The translations under genes were made by a program, and so were the position numbers. The notes beneath the pieces are model-generated. The model saw only the letters and a list, made by a program, of their open reading frames with translations, did not search any database and was not told the origin of the DNA. Shown here piece by piece: positions 33,995 through 41,908 of a stretch of 64,000 bases of DNA. How positions within the stretch are numbered: position 1 is the first letter of the stretch; the number at the start of each line of letters is the position of its first letter. Source of the DNA: Segatella copri (lineage in GTDB: Bacteria; Bacteroidota; Bacteroidia; Bacteroidales; Bacteroidaceae); assembly GCF_949820605.1 (NCBI RefSeq), contig NZ_CATKVU010000006.1, positions 2,030,501 through 2,094,500 on the forward strand, in the 5' to 3' direction.

Positions 33995-36289
33995 TTACTT
34001 AACCATGATTTTATAAGTCTTGCTGCCACGCTTCACGATGTTCAGACCCTTCTGCAGACCATTGGTACGACGACCATTCGCATCATAGTATTCTGCATTG
34101 GCATCGTTGCTGATAGCGTTGAGGTTGTCAATGGCAGTAGTGCCATCACCCTTTCCGATGCTCAGCATGGCTGCTCTTGCCTGAGATACTGTGGCTGGAT
34201 GGATGTATGCACGCATCGGTTTGATACCCACGCCCTTGCTATTGCCATTTTTTTTCAACTCATAGACAAGCCAGAACTTATCCTTGCCGATGATGTAGTC
34301 GGTGTCTGTAAGACCCTGATTGTCTTTGCCGCCAATCTTGGTGAATGAACCTACGAGGTTGACATCTGTGTTTGTTCCAGCTACTGGCTCTTTAACGAGT
34401 TCTGCATTTTGTGCAGAAATGCTGAGTTTCTGCTCACCCTCATTCATCTTGAAGAGCACCGGAGTGCCGACAGGGATTTCTGCTCCTTCATAACTCTCAA
34501 GAGTGATGCATTCATTATCATTGTCAATACCTGTGAGACTGTAGAACTTACATTCTGTTTCCCTGCTCTGGTCAATGGCGAAAGGCAAGCAGAGCGTTCC
34601 CCAGGTGGTGCCAGTCTTCATCGAGCGGTTGTAAGTTGCATCCTTGGCTGCGAACTTCTCGTACGCCACGAAGTCCTTGTCGTCGTTAAGAGTGAGATTC
34701 TCCGCAGTAAGAATTTCTCCTACAGCTCCTATCTTCTCATCACCATTCTTGCCTACTAATTTTGTGAAATAGCCAGTCTTGTAGTTGGCGAATTTACTGT
34801 TGTTCTTGTCCGTGTCCGTGTTCTTGTTATACTCAATAAAACCTTTGAGCTTATCACAACCAAGGAACATATCTGCACCATTTTTCAATCCACTTCCAAA
34901 AGCAAAATTCTCACTTGCATAAATCGTGGTCAAGTTGGAGCAATTCTTGAATATATTGTCCACATACTCAACTCCTTTCGTATTGAAACTGCTCAAGTCG
35001 AGCGAGGTCAGGTTAGGGCAATAGGCAAACATGTGTCCCATATTGTTGACTTTCTCAGTATTGAAACTAGACACGTTTAGAGTCTTGAGCTTAGTGGCAC
35101 CACGAAACATTGACGGCATTGATCCCACACTTGCCGTATTGAACATTGAGAGATCCAAAGACTCCAAAGCTGAACAAGAACGGAACATACTGTTCATATC
35201 TGTCACTTTCGCCGTATTGAATCCTGAAAGATTCAATGATTTGAGAGCAGAACAATTATTGAACATATTTTTCATAGAAGTAACCTTGGCAGTATTGAAT
35301 TTTGAGAGATTCAAAGACTTCAAAGCAGAGCAGCCATCGAACATAAATCCCATATTCGTCACATCCTCGGTATTAAGATACTCAAGGCCTTCTATTGTGG
35401 TCAGATTAGAGCTGTTATAGAACCACGCATAACAAATTGTTGGTCTTGCATTGGCAAACGAAGCATTGAAGACCACCTTCTTCACATTAGTCCCTAATTT
35501 ATTCCATTGTGGCGTAAATGCCTGCACATTTAGATCATAAGCTCCTTTGGGCTTGACTGCCTTGTATCTGAATGTAAGAGTCCCAGTAGCATCGTCAAAC
35601 TCAGCATACCCACATCCAGAAGTAAAATAGCCAGTCTTGTAGTTGGCGTATTGGTGGTCGGTAGCGAGCAAGAAATACTTTTTAAAACCTTTGAGCTTTG
35701 TACAATTTTTGAACATATTCTCACCATTTTGTACATTGGTCGTTACAAAATTATCGCTGACGTAGATGGTTGTGAGAGCGGTGGATGATTCATCTAACAT
35801 ATAGAACATACGGTTCATATCCCTCACCTCCGCTGTGTTGAAGTTTGTGAGATCGAGCGAGGTGAGAGCAGAGCAACCTTTGAACATACCGTGCATATCC
35901 GTCACCTTCGCTGTGTTGAAGTTTGTGAGGTCGAGCGAGGTGAGATTGGAGCAACCAAGGAACATATAGCCCATATCCGTCACTTTCGCTGTGTTGAAGT
36001 TTGTGAGGTCGAGCGAGGTGAGTTTTGAGCAGTCACAGAACATACCATACATGTTCGATACATTCTTGGTGTTGAAGTTTGTGAGATCGAGCGAGATGAG
36101 AGTGGAGCATCCATTGAACATAAAGTACATGTTCGATACATTCTTGGTGTCGAAGTTAGTGAAGTCAAGAGATTTAAGATTGGAGCATTCCTGGAACATA
36201 GAACTCATATCCGTAATATTCGCTGTATTCAAATATTCAAGGCCTGAAATCGTTTCCAATGTCTTGCAGTTATAAAAGAATTCTTTCAA
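33995..36289 (-). CDS. BspA-type leucine-rich-repeat surface protein, 3' part of an IS-split gene
   Basis: A 764-residue frame with two LRR blocks of the BspA/DUF285 kind (repeat TDMxxMFxxCSxLTSLDLTN, about 23 residues; roughly residues 1-170 and 300-470). A non-LRR segment separates them, followed by a beta-rich C-terminal region and an end segment (YDANGRRTNGLQKGLNIVKR, GSKTYKIMVK) that resembles a short sorting-type tail. The frame stays open upstream of this ATG to the IS junction at 36355, so the fragment lacks the signal peptide encoded beyond the IS (to 38467). BspA proteins mediate adhesion. As it stands the product is unlikely to be exported. Confidence 0.85.
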   Translation of the reverse strand: MKEFFYNCKTLETISGLEYLNTANITDMSSMFQECSNLKSLDFTNFDTKNVSNMYFMFNGCSTLISLDLTNFNTKNVSNMYGMFCDCSKLTSLDLTNFNTAKVTDMGYMFLGCSNLTSLDLTNFNTAKVTDMHGMFKGCSALTSLDLTNFNTAEVRDMNRMFYMLDESSTALTTIYVSDNFVTTNVQNGENMFKNCTKLKGFKKYFLLATDHQYANYKTGYFTSGCGYAEFDDATGTLTFRYKAVKPKGAYDLNVQAFTPQWNKLGTNVKKVVFNASFANARPTICYAWFYNSSNLTTIEGLEYLNTEDVTNMGFMFDGCSALKSLNLSKFNTAKVTSMKNMFNNCSALKSLNLSGFNTAKVTDMNSMFRSCSALESLDLSMFNTASVGSMPSMFRGATKLKTLNVSSFNTEKVNNMGHMFAYCPNLTSLDLSSFNTKGVEYVDNIFKNCSNLTTIYASENFAFGSGLKNGADMFLGCDKLKGFIEYNKNTDTDKNNSKFANYKTGYFTKLVGKNGDEKIGAVGEILTAENLTLNDDKDFVAYEKFAAKDATYNRSMKTGTTWGTLCLPFAIDQSRETECKFYSLTGIDNDNECITLESYEGAEIPVGTPVLFKMNEGEQKLSISAQNAELVKEPVAGTNTDVNLVGSFTKIGGKDNQGLTDTDYIIGKDKFWLVYELKKNGNSKGVGIKPMRAYIHPATVSQARAAMLSIGKGDGTTAIDNLNAISNDANAEYYDANGRRTNGLQKGLNIVKRGSKTYKIMVK

Positions 36290-36407
36290 TGATGTAGGAG
36301 CGTATGTCTTGAAACTCTCTTCGAAAACTATATTCTTGATAGTAACATTTCCTAAGGGGGTGTAATTTAAACTGTGTCAAGGCTTGTTCTTAACTTTCAT
36401 TCCCACT

Positions 36408-36435
36408 CCCTGCTGGGGGCATGCCCCCAGCAGGG
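36408..36435. repeat. Perfect 28-bp palindrome inside the IS end
   Basis: CCCTGCTGGGGGCA followed immediately by its exact complement, 21 nt downstream of the transposase stop codon. It probably acts as a terminator that insulates the IS or limits read-through. Confidence 0.85.
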
Positions 36436-36455
36436 AAGCCTTTTCGGCTGCAAAG

Positions 36456-37661
36456 TTACATAATTTTAAATCTATCTCCAAATTTTATTGCCAATTGTTG
36501 AGAAATTTGTCCCCAATTTGCCAGTGACATAGTCCATTTCTTACGGATGTTGCGGTAAGCTAAGTACACAAGCTTCTCCAAAGAATTATCCGTAGGAAAG
36601 ACCCCTTTAGTCTTTGTGACCTTTCTTACCTGTCTGTGATACCCCTCAACCGTATTGGTCGTATAAATGAGTTTACGGATGGCTGGAGTATATTGGAAAT
36701 ACTCTGTCAGACGTTCCCAATTGTCACGCCATGACTTGATGACAATTGGGTACATCTCTCCCCACTTAGACTCTAACAGGTCTAAATTAGCAGCAGCGGA
36801 GTCTTTGTTTACTGCACCATATACTGTTCTTAAATCCTTGATAAACTCCTTTTGATGCTTACTGCCAACATACTTGATAGAATTGCGTATCTGATGGACA
36901 ATACAGAGCTGCACAGAACTCTCAGGAAATACGCTTTGGATGGCATCCGGGAAGCCTTTGAGACCATCAATACAACAAATCAAGATGTCTCGAACACCAC
37001 GGTTCTGAAGATCCGTAAGAACTTCTAGCCAGAAGTTAGCTCCTTCACTCTTAGACACATACATACCTAACAGTTCTTTTTGGCCTTCCTTGTTGATGCC
37101 AAGAATGTTGTAAATGGCTCGTGTGACAGCTCTGCCATTCTCATCCTTTACCTTATAATGGATAGCATCAAGCCAGCAAATGGCATATACAGGATCGAGC
37201 ATGCGAGACTTCCAGGCGGTGATTTCGGGTAATACACGGTCTGTTATAGAGCTGATAGTATCGGCTGATAGAGTTGTGTTGAACTCACGCTCAAAGTAGC
37301 TGCTGATGTCACGTGTGCTGGTGCCCATGGCGTACATCTCAATAATCTGGTCTGCCATGCCATTGGCAAGAATAGTCTCACGCTTCTTTACGGTCTCAGG
37401 TTGGAAAGTTCCGTCTCGGTCACGAGGAGTCTCTATAGTGACCTCACCATATTTTGTTTGAACCTTCTTACTCATCTTACCATTACGACGATTGCCGGAA
37501 GAGCGTTCCTCTTCACTTAAATGAGCGTCCATCTCACCTTCGAGAGCTGAGTTGAGAATACGCTCTAACAATGGAGCTAATGCTCCGTCCTTGCCAAATA
37601 AGGCTTCACCACTACGCAACTGCTGAGCTGCTTTCTTGTAATCAATTTCTAAGTTGTCCAT
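36456..37661 (-). CDS. IS256 family (Mutator-type) transposase
   Basis: A 401-residue DDE transposase that cuts and joins the element's ends. N-terminal GEMDAHLSEEERSSGNRRNG and KYGEVTIETPRDRDGTF are family hallmarks. The acidic triad is visible as Asp in WLDAIHYKV (near 164), Asp in CIDGLKGFPDAI (near 231) and Glu in TTNTVEGYHRQVRK (near 343), with the C/H-rich QLCIVHQIRNSIKYV near 254. Full length and intact, so the element is probably still mobile. Confidence 0.96.
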   Translation of the reverse strand: MDNLEIDYKKAAQQLRSGEALFGKDGALAPLLERILNSALEGEMDAHLSEEERSSGNRRNGKMSKKVQTKYGEVTIETPRDRDGTFQPETVKKRETILANGMADQIIEMYAMGTSTRDISSYFEREFNTTLSADTISSITDRVLPEITAWKSRMLDPVYAICWLDAIHYKVKDENGRAVTRAIYNILGINKEGQKELLGMYVSKSEGANFWLEVLTDLQNRGVRDILICCIDGLKGFPDAIQSVFPESSVQLCIVHQIRNSIKYVGSKHQKEFIKDLRTVYGAVNKDSAAANLDLLESKWGEMYPIVIKSWRDNWERLTEYFQYTPAIRKLIYTTNTVEGYHRQVRKVTKTKGVFPTDNSLEKLVYLAYRNIRKKWTMSLANWGQISQQLAIKFGDRFKIM

Positions 37662-37722
37662 AATATAAAAACTGTGTTAAACTACTTTTATTGTAGCTTG
37701 ACACAGTTTAGTTTACACTCTC

Positions 37723-38467
37723 TTTCCTAAAGCTTTGCAAATTTCACCCACATTATTATATTTTTCTACAATGACACTGTTGTTTCCTATATCTGATATA
37801 TTAGCATCAATAACTTTCTTGAAAGTCAATGTAGTGTTCTTAGCATTGTACTCTGCAATATAATTATTGTCAGAAATAGAGGTCGCTGTTTTCAGATCGT
37901 ATATGAATGTGCGGTCAGCATTATTATTTCCTGAATAGTCTTTTTGGTAAGACAACTTCAAAGTATGCTCGCCAGCAGATAAAGATTCTTTTATCTCTAT
38001 TTGTCTTATTCCGCTAATCTCCTCAAACTTTTTGTTATCTATAGTAATAGTGGCTTTATCACAATAAGATTCAGAAGAAACGAGATGCTTGAATGTCAAG
38101 AATATGGGCTTTTCTACTTTGAAGTTGACTACAGTCTCTGAAGTACTTACCCCTTCCACATTATAATTACTTGACATCAGTCCTGTGCTTCCTTCTGGAA
38201 TTTCGAAGCTAATATCTGTCATTCCTTCGGCTTTCAAGTCCATCATCTGCCAAGGATAATCACCATTGTCAGTAATGGTAACATCAGTTATACCATCCAA
38301 GCTATTGAACAAAGCACAGCGGGGGTCTGTCTGCGCCACCATACGTGCAGGTACAAACAGCAACATGAACAACATCAATGGGAACAGAGCGATCCTTCGG
38401 AACTTACCCCCCCATAGTTCATACGGTCGGCATGCGACTCATTGAATTGATTGGTATTTTTTTTCAT
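37723..38467 (-). pseudogene. BspA gene, 5' part upstream of the IS, with a G7 frame break
   Basis: The main frame (to about 38375) has a hydrophobic signal core (LMLFMLLFVPARMVAQ) and about 200 residues of beta-rich sequence ending EICKALG at the IS. It has no upstream ATG in frame: reading from ATG 38467 (MKKNTNQFNE) or 38422 (MNYGG) runs into a G7 tract (38413-38407) and then a stop after SLCSH. With eight Gs the reading becomes MNYGGGKFRRIALFPLMLFM, a proper signal peptide. So the gene is broken twice here, by the IS and by the G-tract length. Confidence 0.75.
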
Positions 38468-38515
38468 AATTTAATGTTATATTTGTTATTTAAATTCGTC
38501 TGCTTATTGTTAAGT

Positions 38516-38737
38516 TCACTCCAGAAAATACAAGAGATTTTTCAGGCTGATAAATATGGATGCAAACAGCAAATAGATATAAAAGCGTTCTCTCTTGATG
38601 AAATCACAGAAGCTGTAGCGAGCCTTGTAGTTTTCATCAAGATATATCCTGTAGTCTTGAACCATGGCATAGCTCATGACTATGGCGAACAACAGAAGAC
38701 CCAATGCCACTATAAAAATAGCCTGTTCCTCTTTCAT
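38516..38737 (-). CDS. Small two-helix membrane protein
   Basis: A 73-residue protein starting MKEEQAIFIVALGLLLFAIV, with a second hydrophobic helix near its end (FYIYLLFASIFISLKNLLYF). I use the second ATG (38737) because the first (38761) lies only 4 nt after the -7 box at 38766-38773 and would leave no leader. It is transcribed toward the BspA gene, whose start is about 50 nt further on, so the two may form an operon. Function unknown. Confidence 0.55.
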   Translation of the reverse strand: MKEEQAIFIVALGLLLFAIVMSYAMVQDYRIYLDENYKARYSFCDFIKRERFYIYLLFASIFISLKNLLYFLE

Positions 38738-38765
38738 GAAAGTCTGAATTATATTTTCCATGGCG

Positions 38766-38773
38766 CAAAGATA
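38766..38773 (-). promoter_or_regulatory. -7 box of the small-membrane-protein/BspA operon
   Basis: Reads TATCTTTG followed by C on the minus strand, directly downstream (in transcription sense) of the AGGTGTCTACTT repeats. Confidence 0.6.
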
Positions 38774-38791
38774 GTGTTTTTCATCGGAAAA

Positions 38792-38866
38792 AGGTGTCTA
38801 CTTGCCCCACTTAGGTGTCTACTTCCTACAAAATAGGTGTCTACTTGGTGGGGGAAGTAGACACCT
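38792..38866. promoter_or_regulatory. Operator repeats AGGTGTCTACTT (three direct, one inverted)
   Basis: Copies start at 38792, 38813 and 38835 (spacing 21-22 bp, two helical turns), and one inverted copy occupies 38855-38866. They lie between the end of the AraC-type regulator gene and the -7 box at 38766. Same-face spacing next to an AraC-type gene suggests they are its binding sites. Confidence 0.7.
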
Positions 38867-38877
38867 AAGGCGTGATT

Positions 38878-40059
38878 TTATTGTATTTTCGCTCTCCAGA
38901 CAGTTGGGGAGCAACCTTCTTTCTCTTTGAATATGCGATAGAGATAGGAGCGTGAAGAGAAGCCACATTCGGCAGAAATGATGTCGTTGTTGTAGTCGGG
39001 ATAGTCGAGCATCATCTTCTTTGCTGCCTCGAAACGTACCTCGGCAAGCCAGATGCGGAAGGTGGAGTTAAGGCACGCAGTGAAGTAGCGTGACAGCTCG
39101 TTCTTGGAGATGTTCAGCGAGCGTGACAGGGTGAACATGTTTACTGTGGTGTCTTTGTAACCCAAATCAGCACACCACTTGTCGAGCATCTCCTTGATAA
39201 ATGCCTGACGCTCCTGAGAAATTGACTGTAAATTTTCTTTATCGTCTATAGGTTCTGCATCCTGCCCATCGGAGCTTTCCAAAGATGCTCCCCCATTTTC
39301 AGTTTCTTCATCTGCTATGGTTGCACATTCTTCAGCTTCCTTATCCAAGAGTTCCTCGGTAGGAACGTAATTGTAGCCCAATGCCACGAAACTCAGGTTG
39401 AAGAAAAGAATTGAGAGCAAAGCCAACGGTCCTATTATATATAATAAGGTGGTAGAGAGGATGACGAAAGGCATGGTAAGGGTAGAGAAGAACAGGGCGA
39501 AGACACTGGCTCGGGCATATCGCACGTAGGGCAGCATGTCGCCACCAGTCATCAGCTCTAACATTTTCTTGCGTTTCCGCATCTCAATCATAATCATATA
39601 GATGCAATACGCTACGTTTGTGCCGAACAATACGAGCATCGCATAGAGCCAGTTGCCAATGTTAAGACTTCCGCTATTGCTGTAGCCTATGCAGAAAACT
39701 GCTATGATGGCGGCATAAATGCAAGCGCAGACGATGTTCATCTTTCGGCGGTTGGCATGGGTCGCCTCAATGTTGTATATGCCCATGGCGATAGTGGTGA
39801 TGCATGGGGTATAGACAAGAATGTTGAAAATAGCTCCCAAGTCATCGCTTTTCGCACGAAAACCCAAGAGCATCTGCAAGAGATATTGTATGGCAAGTCC
39901 CATCATACCTGCAAGTATCAGCCAACGTGACCACTCATAGCGTCGGTTGGTCCACTTCATGTGCAGGTGGGTGATGCCGAGGATAAGGGCATTGATGAGC
40001 ATGAAGATGAAACATGCAAACTGAAGGAAATATAAAGAGTCCATCATTCTTTGATACAT
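38878..40059 (-). CDS. Membrane-anchored AraC-family transcriptional regulator
   Basis: A 393-residue protein with about seven hydrophobic segments (about 7-235), an acidic linker (DKEAEECATIADEETENGG, about 243-285) and a C-terminal AraC-type double HTH (about 290-393; FTLSRSLNISKNELSRYF, then NNDIISAECGFSSRSYLYRI). Such proteins sense a signal in or across the membrane and act directly on promoters. It sits just upstream of AGGTGTCTACTT repeats and of the small membrane protein and BspA genes, its likely targets. A TACTTTTG box lies upstream at 40175-40182. Confidence 0.85.
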   Translation of the reverse strand: MYQRMMDSLYFLQFACFIFMLINALILGITHLHMKWTNRRYEWSRWLILAGMMGLAIQYLLQMLLGFRAKSDDLGAIFNILVYTPCITTIAMGIYNIEATHANRRKMNIVCACIYAAIIAVFCIGYSNSGSLNIGNWLYAMLVLFGTNVAYCIYMIMIEMRKRKKMLELMTGGDMLPYVRYARASVFALFFSTLTMPFVILSTTLLYIIGPLALLSILFFNLSFVALGYNYVPTEELLDKEAEECATIADEETENGGASLESSDGQDAEPIDDKENLQSISQERQAFIKEMLDKWCADLGYKDTTVNMFTLSRSLNISKNELSRYFTACLNSTFRIWLAEVRFEAAKKMMLDYPDYNNDIISAECGFSSRSYLYRIFKEKEGCSPTVWRAKIQ

Positions 40060-40174
40060 TTTTTGTTCAACAAATCGTTTACATCCACTTTCAGCAAATC
40101 AGAAATCCGTATTAAGGTTTCCAAATCTGGTTGGCAAGTGTTTGTACACCATTTAGATCATGTAAATCCGCTTG

Positions 40175-40182
40175 CAAAAGTA
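40175..40182 (-). promoter_or_regulatory. -7 box of the AraC-type regulator gene
   Basis: Reads TACTTTTG followed by C on the minus strand, about 115 nt upstream of the start at 40059. Confidence 0.5.
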
Positions 40183-40248
40183 CGAAAATAATTTCAGAAA
40201 AAGGTAAAATATTCTCAAAACATTTACGAAAACATGCAAATAATTGAT

Positions 40249-40321
40249 TGAACTTTCGCATGTAGTTCAAGTACGGGCTGAAGGCCCAAAAGAGGGTGTG
40301 GAGCTTACTTGCGAAAGTTCA
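40249..40321 (+). repeat. 44-bp dispersed repeat (right copy) inside a 12-bp inverted repeat
   Basis: The 44-bp block 40249-40292 matches 31192-31235. Here it also forms a palindrome-ended element: TGAACTTTCGCA (40249-40260) pairs with TGCGAAAGTTCA (40310-40321). The left copy has only a degenerate partner (TTGCGAAA near 31310). Confidence 0.8.
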
Positions 40322-40419
40322 GTGGGCTTATAAACTCCAGAAAAAAAGAATCTATGAAAAAGTATGATAAAACATGAGCAAGTATGAGCAACTGTGAGTT
40401 GACACCTCACCGATTCCGT

Positions 40420-40427
40420 ATCTTTGC
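40420..40427 (+). promoter_or_regulatory. -7 box of the HU-like gene
   Basis: TATCTTTG followed by CATTGTGGTTCAGAGA, about 100 nt upstream of the ATG at 40526. It is nearly the same as the orphan promoter at 14686, including downstream bases. Confidence 0.7.
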
Positions 40428-40525
40428 ATTGTGGTTCAGAGATAACATCTCATACCACCAAGAGGCAATGCGCAGCGCCCCCTACTACACAAACACAATT
40501 TATTAACCTTAAAAATGAAGACACT

Positions 40526-41077
40526 ATGATTCTGTACACATTGAAGAAGTATGTCAACGAGAAGTTGAGCGCCGCTTACGGCAAGTTTTTCGCCTACCCT
40601 GTAATCACCCAGACCTATGGTCTTGATGAACTCGCAGAGCACATGGAAAGTCACAACACACCGTTCTCAAAGGGAGCCATCAAGGGTATGCTCACCGACA
40701 TGGTGAGCTGCGTAAGAGAACTGGTTCTGCAGGGTATCGCCGTGAAGATTCCCGACCTCGCCATTTTCAGCATCGGCATCAAGAACAAGGAAGGTGCTGC
40801 CTCCGAGAAGGAGTTCAGCATCACCAAGAACATTGCCGGACTGAAACTCCGTGCCCGTGGCACCGGTGAGTTCAAGGCAAACAGTCTGAACCTCGATGCA
40901 TCCCTGAAGAAGGCCACAGCCGTAACAGGAGATGTTACTCCACCAGACGGCGGCAAGGACAACACAGGCGATACTACCCATGGTGGCGGCACAAACCAGG
41001 GTGGCGACTCAACACAGACTGGCGGATCAGGCAACAACGGGAGCAGCGGCTCCGATGGTAGCGATGGCCTGGAGTAA
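40526..41077 (+). CDS. HU-like DNA-binding protein with a Gly/Ser-rich tail
   Basis: A 183-residue member of the Bacteroidota HU-related family (HU-HIG type). The HU-like part spans about 1-125 (ILYTLKKYVNEKLSAAYGKF, SKGAIKGMLTDMVSCVRELV, IPDLAIFSIGIKNKEGA), followed by a low-complexity Gly/Thr/Ser tail (GGKDNTGDTTHGGGTNQGG to the end). I start at ATG 40526 since upstream residues in the open frame derive from the 5' leader. Its leader TTTATTAACCTTAAAAAT recurs before the smalltalk gene. It normally follows VirE and DUF4248; here about 7 kb of other genes separate them. Confidence 0.88.
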   Translation: MILYTLKKYVNEKLSAAYGKFFAYPVITQTYGLDELAEHMESHNTPFSKGAIKGMLTDMVSCVRELVLQGIAVKIPDLAIFSIGIKNKEGAASEKEFSITKNIAGLKLRARGTGEFKANSLNLDASLKKATAVTGDVTPPDGGKDNTGDTTHGGGTNQGGDSTQTGGSGNNGSSGSDGSDGLE

Positions 41078-41290
41078 CCCCCTCGCCAGTAGATGAAGAA
41101 AGAAGGTTTTAGGCAGGATGCAGTCCGGGATTCGGCTATAGCACCCCCGGCTATTCATCAATATAGCAAGCATCATTGAAACACGCGCTATCAAGCCCAT
41201 CTGCTCATCCTGTCAGCCTTCCTTCTCAAAAGTATCGCCCGGATATAGGAAATCCGAACCCCCAATCCATTTATTAACCTTAAAAATCAA

Positions 41291-41389
41291 ATGAAAATGA
41301 AAAGAGAAACACTCAAGAAAATTCTGAATTTCGTCATTACCGTTCTCACCGCCATAGCCTCTGCCTTCTGCGTGCAGAGCTGCAAGTAG
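41291..41389 (+). CDS. Smalltalk family peptide
   Basis: A 32-residue peptide, MKMKRETLKKILNFVITVLT then AIASAFCVQSCK. It matches the Bacteroidales 'smalltalk protein' pattern: basic start, one hydrophobic helix and the AIAS...QSC end, which may be a lipobox-like Cys. The same 18-base leader as the HU-like gene precedes it. In other genomes an N-acetylmuramoyl-L-alanine amidase often follows. Here only a 27-codon ORF (ATG 41416, MKNTRSKFSYIYIPTD...) follows, with no amidase. Confidence 0.85.
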   Translation: MKMKRETLKKILNFVITVLTAIASAFCVQSCK

Positions 41390-41455
41390 TATCAACCCTT
41401 TAAAGATTCAGTACCATGAAAAACACAAGAAGCAAGTTCAGTTATATTTATATCC

Positions 41456-41908
41456 CTACTGACGTGCATCAGCCAGTTCATTATATCCCCAAACCATGAT
41501 GAGGACAACGATGCCAGCCAGCACCATCAGGAGATTCTGAGAGTGGGCGATGGAATCTGCCACATGCGTAAGCGCACGCGAACCGGAAAGGAGGAAATCT
41601 ATCTTCATAGAGAAAAGCCATTCCTGAATCTGCTCCCATCCCTGACAGACTACTGCTATGATGATGCCTGCTGCCACACAGGCTGCCGTCCATAAATGTT
41701 CCAGGCGCTGGCGCTTGACCAGCGACATCGTTGTATCAGTTTCGGGTAAAGCCGGCAATGCCTGCACCACCCTGTCGGAGAATCCGTCATCAGGAATCTC
41801 TGACATCTGGCAATTGGAAAAGAACATCTTCAAGAGTTCTTCATCCTGAGGGGTCAATGGTTCCACTTTCATGCTCTCCAACTTCTTATCATTTATCTTA
41901 TCGGTCAT
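41456..41908 (-). CDS. DUF5056-like membrane protein, probable anti-sigma partner
   Basis: A 150-residue protein with a soluble acidic N-terminal half (about 1-65, MTDKINDKKLESMK..., LTPQDEELLKMFF) and two hydrophobic helices (about 72-90 and 125-146). It overlaps the 3' end of the ECF sigma gene by about 11 bp; a second in-frame ATG lies 6 nt earlier. Position and topology suit an anti-sigma factor holding the sigma factor at the membrane, but I see no clear anti-sigma zinc motif. DUF5056 is my best family guess. Confidence 0.7.
   Translation of the reverse strand: MTDKINDKKLESMKVEPLTPQDEELLKMFFSNCQMSEIPDDGFSDRVVQALPALPETDTTMSLVKRQRLEHLWTAACVAAGIIIAVVCQGWEQIQEWLFSMKIDFLLSGSRALTHVADSIAHSQNLLMVLAGIVVLIMVWGYNELADARQ

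Larger units (their letters stand above)
36356..37722 (-). mobile_element. IS256-family insertion sequence
   Basis: A 1367-bp element with 26-bp terminal inverted repeats (22 of 26 matching; inner word AACTGTGTCAAG) and an exact 8-bp target duplication TTTCCTAA (36348-36355 and 37723-37730). It carries a single transposase gene. Removing the element and one copy of the duplication rejoins the BspA frame (...CKALG-NVTIKNIVF...), so the insertion looks recent. Confidence 0.93.

Noticed and set aside
38378..38836. 152-residue plus-strand ORF over the BspA 5' region
   Set aside because: It is antisense to the signal peptide, the small membrane protein and the operator repeats; the minus-strand features explain the DNA better.
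41416..41499. 27-codon ORF after smalltalk as a truncated amidase
   Set aside because: The predicted peptide (MKNTRSKFSYIYIPTD...) shows no amidase motif and runs into the end of the convergent gene.
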